Assembly (NCBI GenBank): GCA_011799875.1 | Contig: CM022300.1 | Location: 237,224,807 to 237,288,806 of the forward strand | Direction: 5' to 3' | Source: Thinopyrum elongatum | Lineage: Eukaryota; Streptophyta; Magnoliopsida; Poales; Poaceae | Length of the DNA: 64,000 bases | Part shown: piece after piece, positions 34,901 to 44,505 of the stretch | Numbering within the stretch: the stretch's first letter is position 1 | Layout of the letters: every line of letters starts with the position of its first letter | Notes under the pieces: generated by a model | The model's input: only the letters and a program-made list of their open reading frames with translations | Database searches by the model: none | Told to the model about the DNA's origin: nothing | Translations under genes and position numbers: made by a program

Positions 34901-35821
34901 CTCTGCCCATATCATGAACGGTAAGTCAAGTAAACAACCACGCATACACTGATTGTCTTTCAGATTTCGACATAATTCGTAAGTTCATGGCTTTCTTAAT
35001 ATGTAGCAATCACTAGATATTGGTATTCATTGTTCCAAACAAGAACACAATTTACTACATGGATTCTCTCAGAGAGTCAACAAACGCTCAGGATCTGACA
35101 CATCTTCAGCAATTCATGGATAGGTATTGAATTCTATGATGTTGAAATTAATTTTCATTCATATCTGGTTCAATAATTGATGTTGTCTAAATTCATCTTC
35201 ATTTGCAGTGTGATCGCATTGTGGAAAACTAAACCAGGGAACCTGTTCAAGAGGGAACTAACTCTGCAGCACGAGATCGGTCCTCCGATAACACACCGAA
35301 ATCCGTTATTTTCACAAAATTTATCCAATAGTTTGCAAATACCTTTTCTTACGCTAGTCAAATGTTCAAGCTTCGAAATAAATCTCTTTCTATTTCTGTC
35401 CAAAGAAAAAAATATATCTAACACCGGTTAGGTTGTTCCTAACAGGACGAATACATGACTAATTCTGTACAAAAAATTTCAGTGTCCTCAGCAACAAGCA
35501 GGGACCAACCTTTGTGGATACTATGTTTGCAGACACATGATCTCCATCTGCAAATCTCCTGATAGTTGTGAAGATGCTCGCGAATTAGTACCAGTAAGTC
35601 TATCTTAATTAATATCTTCTACTCCACTCATATGGCACATTCTGATCTTAAAAATACTGCAGCTCATCTTAGAACCGAGGACCCCTGAACCGCTCCCCGC
35701 TGGTGAATTGCTGATGGTTTGGAGATTTATCAGCGACTTCTTCCTAAATCACTACATCAATCCCACTGGTGATAATGAAGATTTCAGCATGCCTTCTCCT
35801 AAAACATTGAGTAAGAGTTAG
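31970..35821 (+). pseudogene. CACTA ORF2 with Ulp1-type (C48) cysteine protease domain, multi-exon, decayed
   Basis: From ATG 31970 the first frame has a Ser-rich start, RTRRNAPRKPTHQPKG, and a Transposase_24-like stretch (VPEQWRMQVEHAALKKARDAWRNWK; GVAGYYGMKPIWDLEDK; GERTRDYLRHV). A second region (32992-33576) ends in LETLLHRIQWPRKEIEF-like sequence. After a 10-residue repeat and a basic KKEAAKKAAPTRKRAGRAKRK stretch comes the protease over exons 34324-34664, 34747-34918, 35007-35123, 35209-, 35483-35593 and 35663-35821: VYFIDPAL, catalytic His in NH at 35011, Asp in YYMD, Gln and Cys in CPQQQAGTNLCGYYVC. Stops TAG 32495, TAG 32528, TGA 32786, TAA 32989, three in the repeat, and TAG 35014 replacing the Trp after the catalytic His. 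Ulp1 domains cleave SUMO-like proteins; in transposons their role is unknown. Confidence 0.82.
33787..34170 (+). repeat. 30-bp minisatellite coding a 10-residue repeat (about 13 copies)
   Basis: Read in the ORF2 frame each unit resembles A-[KQ]-Q-[ST]-[DN]-x-A-x-P-P, for example AKQSDASEPP, AQQTNALARP, AQQSVTAAPP, AKQSVEASPS. TAG stops at 33898, 34030 and 34153 break it. It links the ORF2 N-terminal part to the protease and would be a flexible Pro/Gln-rich linker. Confidence 0.8.
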
Positions 35822-36159
35822 CCGCTAAACATATATGCATGGATCCATTGTTTTCCATCTGATGAGGTCTTCGTATTTCATACACTATGATTAATTATGT
35901 AATGCATATATGTGTCGACAAATCATTGGAATTTAGCTACCATATGTTCAATTGCAATTGTTGCGAAATCTAATGAATGTTCTTCCTGTGGACACTATTT
36001 GTTCAATTGAATATTGTGGCGAATTTGCTTTTTAAATGCCGATTCAAAATGGGATATTTTTGTTTTAACCTGGCAATTGCTCTGCACATGGTTCAACTAA
36101 ATGAGTGTGTGCGATCCACATCGGAAAGCATACGTCAATCATAGTGGAACCGTCGGTGA
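35822..36159. other. 3' flank of the Ulp1 gene
   Basis: A/T-rich, no coding signal; subterminal-type word gtgtgcgatccacatcgg begins near 36107. Confidence 0.4.
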
Positions 36160-36167
36160 TACACAGC

Positions 36168-36967
36168 CAAGGTAGTCAGAGTCGGGATTCGGAGTCGGAT
36201 CGATTTTCCTTTGGCAGAATCGAGTCGTAGTATCGAGTCGTGGAATCGAGGATTCTACTAGATATACTTAAATAAGATATTTTGTATCCACGCCAGAAAT
36301 TTACATGGGTTCTATAGAGTTTTAACACTAAATATAGAGCAAAAAACATACACATCATTGCTAGTTGTATTCCACTTATTTTTATGGCTAACCTACTATC
36401 TAGCTTGCATGTATGGAACATATATGAGAGGGAAATATATAGAACATTTAAGTCTTCAACGCAAAAAAATTACTTTGGAGGTTCTTTTAGAGTGTGTGAA
36501 TAGCCGATGACTTGTATAGCTCACCTGAAGTGATGAGCCTTGAAGGGTCTTGCTCATCTTCTTCGATCAATCTTGATGCATCCTCCTTCTCACGCCAATT
36601 CCATTCGTCGACAAGCCTGATCCTCAGTTTTGACCTAGGGTTTCTGAGAGCTAGATCAAAGGTGTCGGTGGCTGAGCGTTTGAGTTTGCGAGGGGAATAA
36701 AGGGCCATGAGGCATGTGAAAAGGGGTTTGGATGATGGCATACTATTCTTTTGCACTAAACAAAAGCTTAGACAAATTACTAGAATCGGACATAGTCCAT
36801 AGCATAGTCGGGATTCTACAGTTTTGTATAGGATTCTATGATTTGGATCGTGACTCAACATGGATTCTACCAGATCCGGATTCATAGTGGGACTTGGATC
36901 GACATGCTTCCGTAGGGTCGTGAAGTCGTAGGATTCTAGGAGTCGAGTCGGGATTCTGACTACCTTG
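36168..36967. mobile_element. Non-autonomous hAT element, 800 bp
   Basis: Perfect 13-bp terminal inverted repeats: CAAGGTAGTCAGA at 36168-36180 and TCTGACTACCTTG at 36955-36967. The flanks carry an identical 8-bp duplication tacacagc (36160-36167 and 36968-36975), the hAT hallmark. Subterminal regions are filled with gagtcg and gattcta words in both orientations. A minus-strand frame from 36487 to 37164 crosses the right end and is not a transposase. Inserted in the right subterminal region of the CACTA element. Confidence 0.92.
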
Positions 36968-36975
36968 TACACAGC

Positions 36976-37655
36976 AGATCGCAAATGATTTGTAGCACTA
37001 CTAAATGTGCGTAGGGGCTCCGAAACCATTTGTGATATCACGTTATCACACACAAAAGCTCGGAGTAAACCGTGCCCAATGTAAAATACAATCCCAGTCG
37101 TAAAATTTTCAGGAAACGTGTGGGATCCCAAACGAAAAGCACACGTCACTCTTGCCGCAACCATCGGTGATACACAACAAATCCCAAACGGTCTGGAGCA
37201 CTTGTATGTGTGCGAAGGGGCTCCTGAACCGTTTGTGATAGAACATTATCGCACACGGTAATTGTTGGGAAACATGTGCGATGGAGTCTTGCATGGCAGA
37301 CGGGTTCCGCAGAAAACTCGTGTGCGATGGGGCACATATCACACACTGTTCATATGTTGGCCCGTGTGCCTTACAAACTGTTTCCCAAACGGTTCATTAC
37401 GACACACCATTTGGTTTCACTACGTCATTAGAAACATTTAATCACCGATCCCACATGTGCGTAAGAATTTAGTGTGTGCTGCATCACACACGATTACATT
37501 TTGCAAGGCCTCTGGATCATGGCTCCATATCCCCGACGGTTTCTGGGTCATGTGGGAAGGACCCCCATATTGCAGTAAATCACTTGGCGACGGTTCCAAA
37601 TGCCGTCGCAGAAAGGGGTTAAAAACCATTTCTATAGCACCTCGCTATACCAGTG
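36976..37655. repeat. Right subterminal repeat region of the CACTA element
   Basis: Words like those of the left end: gtgcgtaggggctcc, ccatttgtgatatcacg, gtgtgcgaaggggctcc, ccgtttgtgatagaac, atgtgcgatggagtc, gtgtgcgatggggcac. Ends ctatagcacctcgctatac then cagtg. No gene. Confidence 0.75.
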
Positions 37656-39014
37656 GATGGTCAAGTTGGTTTGGCAAAAACAAAAAACTTGTTAGTGTAA
37701 GTTTTACAAGAATCCAGTTCTGGACCAGAAATTGAAGAGAACATTTGGTGATTTTAAATTGTGCAAATGGAACTGAACTTCTGGATTTAAGGTTTTGGTT
37801 GGAAGGACTACAAGGTGGAAATGTTTCAGAATTATTGGACCTTGGAAAATTAGGGTTGTAGTTGTAACTCAAGAAGGGGACAGAATTGAAAAGAGGGTGT
37901 TTCACTGAAAATTTTCAAAAGACCAAGTTAGGTTTTTGCATAAAAGTGATCTATAGGCATTACATGACCTCTCAAAATTTTATGGAATTTTGAAAGAATT
38001 ATTTAAAAGGGTCTTAGTGCAACAGAAGCATTTCAGAGGTTGAAAATGCTACTAAAAGAATTAATTTGTGGCAAATTTTATTCTGAAAATATTTCCTACT
38101 TAATTTTATAAGGGTGGATGAAATGATCACGATAACTTACAAACCCACAATATTTCTCAAAAAATTTCTAAATGGAGAAAGGATTTTAGAAAACAAAAAT
38201 CAGAGAAGATTCTGAAATTAATAAAAGACTTAACATAATTCAAAATTTTATTTCTAGCCAAATTTTACTTAATAAAATTATGGTTAAATTTTTGGGGTGT
38301 TACAAACTCTACCCCTCTTAAGAAAATCTCGTCCTCGAGATTTTTAAGCATGGAAGAACTGAATGCATAACACAACAAACAATATGCAATACTCAGGCAA
38401 ACAATCACGTCCTTGAGGTTGTCGGCAACGCTCAGGGGCGGCGTGGTGATCTAGATGAAGATCAGAACGAGCAAGGCTAGCAGCAGAGAGGCAACAGCGG
38501 CTCGATGCCAAAGCCTGCACTACAAGCGCTCTGCACGCGCTCTGGATGTGCACGTGTGGTGCTCGACACAATACCAGGGCTACCTAGAGAGCTCTTCTGG
38601 TGTTGAGATTTTGCAGAATGGCTGATCTCTTTCTTGTGAAGATGATGGACATGTTTGTTTGGCCAAATGACCAAGTGTCCAGTGCAGTTTAGGAAGTGGC
38701 AACATTTCTGTCATGCCCATAAGGTGTTTGACAGAATGATAGGGCCACCTAAGGATCTATTTTGAGCTTGGAATTTGGCAGGATGATGTCTCATTGGATG
38801 TTAGTGATGATGGTCAAGTTGGTTTGGTAAAAAGAAAAACTTGTTAGTGTAAGTTTTCCAAGAATCCAGTTCTGGACCAGAAATTGAGGAGAACATTTGG
38901 TGATTTAAAAATATGCAAATGGAGCTAATCTTCTGGACTTAAGGTTTTGTTTGGAAGGACTACAAGGTGGAAGAGTATCAGAATTATTGGAGCTAGGAAA
39001 ATTAGGGTTGTAGT
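37656..39014 (-). repeat. Tandem array continued: rest of unit D and start of unit E
   Basis: Starts with the right gat duplication and continues unit D (ggtcaagttggtttggcaaa) to its end at 38304 (ggggtgttaca); unit E runs from 38305 and is cut at 39014 (gttgtagt) by the Tat-type Gypsy element. Confidence 0.92.
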
Positions 39015-39889
39015 TGTCAGATTCGGGGCTCCGCAGACCCAAGAAGGTTCGAACTCAGGGGCGTGAACGAAGGATCTCGCTCCACAACAATGCTAGCTCG
39101 CCATGCCCATGACCTGATCTCGACGAGTATGCTCAATCGTGCGGAAGGGAATAACACAGAGATTTACCCAGGTTCGGGCCACCTTGCGGTGTAAAACCCT
39201 ACTCCTGCTTTTGGTGAATTGGCCTCACTAGGAGGCAGTGGATGAACTAGTACAGTGGATGAGCTGCCTTGCGAGGGCTCGATTGGTGAGGGTGGATTGG
39301 TCGAGGGTTCGATCCGGGGTCCCTTGTACGGTGATGGCTAGTCCATATTTATAGTGGACTTGGTCCTCTTCCCTCATAGCTTAGGCGGGAAGGGATTCCA
39401 CAACGGCCAAATTTGAAGGGGGACAAGGAGTACATCTTATCCTAACGAAAGGTGGTCTTCGCCTGCAAAGCTTCTAGCCATGACATAGTGGTGGGCTCAG
39501 CGATGACATCCGTCCTACCGAGCTCGTGGTCTTGGTCTCGTTGCACCAGAAAGGAAAGCTTTGGGGCCTTCCTCGGGAACCTGCGCCTGCCCTTGCTCCC
39601 TTAGCACCGAAGAGGAAACTGTCCCCTCTGCGCCCGCTGGCACCCGCCTGGCCTTGGTTGTCATAGCTCACATCATCACAGCCTCACGAGGCGGGAGGCT
39701 TGCATAGAGATCTCCGCCCCTCGGGAGGCAGCCCGGTGAGGCCGCTGCTCTGGGGGTCTTGCTATCGTTCGCTTCGTGAGGGTCTTGTCTTGGAGGTGTC
39801 GTAGTTGGGCTGTACAGGGCCATTGATGGGCCCACGCGCTGGGCCGCAGGCAGGCAGATCTGGGTAGACCCGATCCCAGAACACCGTAA
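39015..39889 (-). repeat. 3' LTR of the Tat-type element
   Basis: About 875 bp, homologous to 44506-45396. TATA box on the minus strand at 39344-39354 (CTATAAATATG). Its outer end TGTCAGATTCGGGG abuts the array. Confidence 0.88.
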
Positions 39890-40134
39890 GTAGCCCCCGG
39901 GCCCAAGGCGTGCCTGGCTGGCTTCGAGGCGAAGGCAAGGAGCGAAGGGCGAAATGCCGAGGGCCCCAATCGCCTACGGGCCAGGCTCGACGCGTGGCGC
40001 ACGATGGGACGTGGACGCCTCCGCTTCCCCATGTCACCTCAGCAACTGCCCAGGCTGACAAAAGTCATGGACGTGCATGCTGCGAGGCCATCATTACGCG
40101 AAGGTGGAGGGGCGCTGGTTGGCCCGCGATCACC

Positions 40135-40142
40135 TATAAAAG
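40135..40142 (+). promoter_or_regulatory. TATA box of the antisense B3 gene
   Basis: tataaaag in cacctataaaagggcg, 89 bp upstream of the ATG at 40231, followed by a C/T-rich leader (tcttctcgccctctctcctcc) typical of plant 5' UTRs. The ATG context is caaccATGG. Confidence 0.7.
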
Positions 40143-40230
40143 GGCGAGGGGACAGTGCCCCATCCCATCTTTGTCTTCTCGCCCTCTCTCCTCCTATCTC
40201 CACCGCAGCCACCACCTTCCCAAAGCAACC

Positions 40231-41115
40231 ATGGTGTCAGTGAGGAGGTTCACTGTAGAAGAGAAGGGCAAGGCCCCCAAGGAGGGGCCGGAGGCGTCGC
40301 CGCCCAAGAGGGGGCGCGGCCGCCCTCGCAAGTCCACCGCGATGCCGGCGGCGGTTCCCCAGGGGCGCAACACACCTCCACGGGGCTCCGCATTGCCTCC
40401 GGCGACCATGGGAAGGGTCCTTCCTGCGAAAACGGCCGCGGAAGCTATGGCGGTAGTGGTCGGGGTGGAAAGCCCATGGCGGCCGTCCGGCCACCGCGCC
40501 CGCCATCCCACTCGGCCGACACGGCCCAAGAGTTTGTTGTGTGGGTGGAAAGGCCGGAGGGCACCTGGCTCCAGCTCCCGCGCTTCTTCGCAGAGACGCT
40601 GCCGGTCGAAGGACCTGCCGGCCTATGGCTGCAGGCTGATGGCTGCTGCAACAAGGCCTCGTGGGTGGAGGTCAAGGTTACCCCCGCAGGAAAACTCTTC
40701 CTGAACTGCGGGTGGCAGACATTTGCCCACGCCCGTGGCCTGCAGGGGAGACGTACCCTCCACCTTAAGTATGACAGGACGACGGCGCTCTTCATCAAGG
40801 TCTTAGGGGAAGACGACAAGCGCTTGGGGTGCTGCCCCGAGGGCGACGGCAGCGACAGCGACCACCTCTCCGATGATGACGACCATCACAGCAGTGGCGT
40901 CCTCCGCGTTGAACTTGCCCTTGGCGACAGCCGCAACACCTCCGGGAGCAGCGATGCCTCCTCCGGGGGAAGCTCAAGCGACGATGACTACAATGAGCCG
41001 CCACGTCGTTGCGCCTGGACCAAGGAGGAGGCTGGGCCGCCGCGCTCCTACCCAAGAGGACGTCGAGCCGCCACGCCGCCATGCCCCTGTCAAGGAGGAG
41101 GAGGACTCCGACTGA
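40231..41115 (+). pseudogene. AT-hook + B3-domain DNA-binding protein gene, antisense within the Gypsy element, two frameshifts
   Basis: N-terminus MVSVRRFTVEEKGK, then an AT-hook-like PPKRGRGRPRKS (codons 24-35). After a frame change at about 40410-40470 the B3-like domain follows (40533-40842): VVWVERPEGTWLQLPRFFAE, ASWVEVKVTPAGKLFLNCGW, QTFAHARGLQGRRTL and LKYDRTTALFIKVLGE, matching the B3 strand order and its GW..F and F+YD hallmarks. Then an acidic Ser/Asp-rich tail (SDHLSDDDDHH, SSGGSSSDDDYNEPPRR) and, after a second frame change near 41045, a C-terminus ending APVKEEEDSD and stop at 41115. B3 domains are plant-specific DNA-binding folds. Own TATA box and leader indicate a former independent transcript opposite to pol. 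Antisense extra ORFs are known in Tat elements such as maize Grande. Confidence 0.75.
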
Positions 41116-42245
41116 GCATGTGCGGCGTCGGAGCCAGGCCTCAGGAGCAGCGGTCCTTGGGAGGCCGCTTCTTTGTTTTTTATTTCCTGCATTAAGAACC
41201 ATGAAGAGCCCCATGGGGGCGTGTACTGAACTGCGGTGCTTCCGCCTTTATATCAGTGTCGTGGGGTCGCACTCCTCCGGAGCCTTGATCCTAGGTATAC
41301 CCCTGGGGTCCCGAGGAGGCTCCCTCCTTATGGGCCAGGTCGCTCCGGGGCCTCAAGGGGCTCGCTGTCCGCAAGGTCCCTGGGGGGCTTGCGAGATTAC
41401 AGAGCCTCCGGAGATGCCTCCGCCAGGTGTTGGATTTTGTGGAGATGTAAAGAGCACTCGACGTAGGATTCCTCAATAATGAGCCAGATCGTGGCCGCTT
41501 TTTCTCCGGCCACCGTTCCTTGATGCCCATCTTGCGTCCAGAGCCCCCGAGCGAGGGGCGATCGTCGTTGGTACGCCAGGTCACCATGCCCGGCAAGGGC
41601 AGGATATAAGCGCTCCTGAGGCCAAGGGTCGAAAGCGATACGTGCCCGGTGGCTCCCTCGAGAGTGTCGCGTGAGGATTCGGATGCCAAGGCCCTGGCAA
41701 GGTTTGCGTGTAGGCGGACCCGCGGCCGTTGTAGCCTGGGGCTCCAACGTCACCTGGGCTAGCCCGAGCGTAACACCGTGCCCAGCCCCCGCTAGCGGGA
41801 TGTGCAGGAGGGAGCAACGAGCAAGCACCACTTCCTCCGAAAACGACATTAAAGGAGAGAAAAACACTGGAAGGTGGAAAAAAAGTCCCACCACTTTTCA
41901 AATAAATATGCAAGAACTTCAAACTTCATTCCAGAAAGTGGCAAATTGGTTACAAGAGCAAGCGAAAGAAAAAGCCGCGTCCGGCGCCTATGCTAGTCTT
42001 CCCGTTAGCGCAGAGCATGGGGCCTCCACTAGGCGTGGGCATAGTCACTGTTCGACCGTCTCGTCCGCTAGCGTGGAGCATGGGGCTTCCACTTGTGCGT
42101 GTGCAGGAGCCGCCGCGGGGCCGAGGGGCGGTGCACCGGGAGACTCCGGGGCATGTACAACCCCACTCATTATTACGTGAGAGTGTCACGAGTAGAATTT
42201 GTGGAGATGCTGGATGTTCCAAGCATTCTGGATGGGGACCCCGTC
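41116..42245. other. 3' untranslated region of the Tat-type element, nothing recognised
   Basis: GC-rich sequence between the end of pol (minus strand) and the B3 gene stop (plus strand). Open frames on both strands overlap and carry no motif. The B3 gene's polyadenylation region should be at its left end (tttgttttttatttcctgc near 41170). Confidence 0.5.
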
Positions 42246-43330
42246 CTACGTCTCCAGGCATGCGGTGCCGGGCCTAGAGACAGGGGCGATCCTGAACGGG
42301 CCCTCCCACATCAGTGAGAGCTTGTGGACGCCATCCCTAGAGAGGATCCGCCTTAGGACGAGCTCTCCAACTTCGAGAGTCTGGGGGCGGACACTGCGGC
42401 AATGGTATCGCCGCAGCGCCTGCTGGTACCTCGCGTCACGGAGCGAGGCGTGGCGACGGGCCTCCTCCCCGAGCACGAGATATGTTCCCCGCGAGGCGTC
42501 CTGACGCGCCTCGTCGAATGCCAAGACTCATGGGAAGCGATGCTTGACCTCGTGCGGGAGGACCGCCTCGGCCCCGTAGACGAGGAAGAATGGGGTCTCA
42601 CTGGTGGGCTTAGTCGCGGTTGTGCGGATGGGCCACAACACGGACTGAAGCTCACCGAGCCATCCCCTGCCGTAGACCTCAAGCTTCTTCTTGAAGCTCC
42701 TTGTCTTGAGGCCCTTCAAGACGTCTGCATTGGCGCCCTCAGCCTGACCGTTGCTCCGTGGGTGCGCCACCGAAGCGTAGCATATCTGCGTTCCAAGGTT
42801 AGCACAATATGTCTTGAAGAGGTTGCTTGTGAATTAGGAGCCATTGTCAGTAATGATACGGTTGGGAACTCCAAAATGGCTCACGAGGCCCTTGATGAAC
42901 TTGACGACCGAGCCGGCGGGAATGGTGCGCACAGACTCCACCTCCACCCACTTGGTGAACTTGTCGATGGCGACGTAGAGGTAGCGGTAACCGCTGCCCG
43001 GCTAAGGAAACGGGCCCAGGATATCCAGCCCCCCGACCGTGAAGGGCCATGAGAGTGGGATGGTTTGGAGACCTGGCGCGGGCTGGTGAATCTGCTTGGC
43101 GTGGAACTGGAAGGCCTCGCAGGATCGCACTAGCTCGGTGGCGTCGTGGAGCATCGTAGGCCAGTAGAACCCGCTGCGGAACACCTTTCCCACGAGGGTG
43201 CGCGATGAGGAATGGTGCCCATAGTCCCCACCGTGGATGTCGGCCAACAGCTCACGCCCCTGCTCCTCGGATATGCATCGCAGCGAGACATCGTTGGTGC
43301 GTCTTCGGCACAGCTCGTTGTCCTGCAAGC
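42246..43330 (-). pseudogene. Gypsy integrase fragments
   Basis: From the right: zinc module CISEEQGRELLADIHGGDYGHH...LVRSCEAFQFHAKQIH, in which the last HHCC Cys has become Phe; GGLDILGPFP begins the core. A second frame (42528-42770) reads MAHPRSNGQAEGANADVLKGLK with the catalytic Glu region and YGAEAVLPHEV, and a third (42246-42524) ends with the C-terminal PMWEGPFR-like LSLMWEGPFRIAPVSRPG. Frame changes and stops at about 43000, 42780 and 42525. Confidence 0.88.
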
Positions 43331-43343
43331 AATAAGCAGTGGC

Positions 43344-44115
43344 CTAGCGAGCCACGCGTTCTGCTTCCTCCTCTTTCTCTGGTAAGGTGCCGCTAAGTAA
43401 GTACGCCTTGAACTCCTCGGTCCAGCAGCCTTCCTGAGGCTCCAGCACCAGGAGTAGGTAGGCTCCTGAGGTCGAACCATAGGCCGGGGCACCCGAGGAT
43501 GGGGCCGGTGACGGCTCTACTCGGAGCAGCGCTGTGCCCGCGGTGGGGGGCGCCGCCGACGACTTCAAGAGCCTTTCCTCGAAGACGCCAGGCTTCTGGG
43601 GCTCGCTGGGAGATGCCCTCTTGGCAATGTCATCTGCTTCCTTGTTCGCGCCGCGTGGGACGTGCTGCAATTCCAAGCCCAAGAAGTGTTTTTCAATTTT
43701 ACGTACCTCTTCCAGGTATGCCTCCATGTGCTCGTCCTTTGGTTTGTACTCCTTGTTAGAAAAGTTGACGAGGAGCGGGGAGTCGCCCTTGATGGTGAGG
43801 CGCCTGACCCGCAGGGCGGCCACGGCCCTGAGGCTAGCGATCAAGCCCTTGCATTCCGTGATGTTGTTCAAGACCTTCTCACCATGCTGAAAGCAAAGCT
43901 GCCCGGCATAGTAGAGCTTGTCCTTGGTCGGTGAGATGAGTACGGCTCCAGCCCCCGTGCCCCGCCACGGAAAGGCACCATCGCAGTGCATGACCCAGCC
44001 GTCGGGCGCCTCGTCGCCAGGCGTGAGGGATTGGCCCTCGTCCAGCCCCTGGTCGGGAGCGTCCGTCCATTCCGCCATGAAATCAGTGAGGGACGCTACC
44101 TCGCGCGCCAAATGT
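43344..44115 (-). pseudogene. Tat-type RNase H (archaeal-type second RNase H) and linker
   Basis: Open over ~250 codons: WVMHCDGAFPWRGTGAGAVLISP holds the first Asp, VLNNITECKGLIASLRAV the Glu, LTIKGDSPLLVNFSNKEYKPK the second Asp, and LQHVPRGANKEADDIAKRA the His/Asp end. This is the second RNase H typical of Tat Gypsy elements. The linker toward integrase continues to 43344. Its start is fused to an LTR/PBS fragment at 44100, so RT is missing. Confidence 0.85.
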
Positions 44116-44192
44116 CTGATTCGGGGCTCCACAGACCCAAGAAGAGATCGAGGCATTCGGGAGGCTGCAGAGCCAAGACCGAGGGGCCTCTG
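44100..44192 (-). other. LTR-end/PBS fragment embedded inside the Tat element (deletion scar)
   Basis: gcgcgccaaatgtctgattcggggctcc...cagacccaagaag repeats the PBS/LTR junction found at 44490-44540, but here it sits between gag and RNase H. It marks an illegitimate recombination that removed the rest of gag, protease and RT. Confidence 0.75.
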
Positions 44193-44429
44193 TCAGGGCC
44201 AGGGGAGCCAATTTGCCATGGCCTTGTCGTCACTGCCCGCCGCTTGGATGGCCCGCGCGTACAGCTGGAGGATCTCCTTGGGGTCCGCAGTGCCATCGTA
44301 CCGCGGAGGTAGCGCTGGCCTAAACTTTGTCGGCCACCACACCCGGCGCAGGTCGGGGGTTAAGGTCGGGCAGCCCATAGTGCTCCCATAGGCTTCGAGC
44401 GGCCAGAGCTGCAGGACAGGGTCCGCCAT
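44193..44429 (-). pseudogene. Gypsy gag N-terminal fragment
   Basis: From ATG 44429: MADPVLQLWPLEAYGSTMG, FRPALPPRYDGTADPKEILQLY and GSDDKAMANWLPWP, the N-terminal gag pattern of this lineage. Truncated by the scar at 44192. Confidence 0.75.
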
Positions 44430-44486
44430 GGAAACAATGAGGCGAGGGCGAAGCGTGGTTGGTGAAGAGGCGGAGCTTCGACACGC

Positions 44487-44505
44487 CCCTACCTGGCGCG
44501 CCAAA
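44487..44505 (-). other. Primer-binding site of the Tat-type element
   Basis: Minus strand TTTGGCGCGCCAGGTAGGG immediately follows the right LTR, a PBS form frequent in grass Tat-type elements. Confidence 0.8.

Larger units (their letters stand above)
20919..37655 (+). mobile_element. CACTA (En/Spm-type) DNA transposon, 16.7 kb
   Basis: Boundaries are set by the interrupted array unit and a 3-bp duplication (gat), the CACTA hallmark. Ends: left CATTACTACAGG; right end on the minus strand CACTGGTATAGCG, a degraded terminal inverted repeat. Both subterminal regions are full of TGTGCGAT/TTTGTGAT words. Inside are a TNP2-type transposase, an ORF2/Ulp1 gene, two minus-strand accessory genes, a higher-order tandem repeat, a dimeric MITE and a hAT element. 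All major genes have stops, so the copy is not autonomous now. Confidence 0.95.

Noticed and set aside
36487..37164. 225-codon minus-strand open frame
   Set aside because: It crosses the precise hAT end and target duplication into CACTA subterminal repeats, so it is a chance fusion.
40155..40530. Extension of the B3 frame upstream of the ATG at 40231 in another frame
   Set aside because: It overlaps the leader and TATA region; the AT-hook frame starting at 40231 has a better start, so the 40155 start is a by-product of the frameshift.
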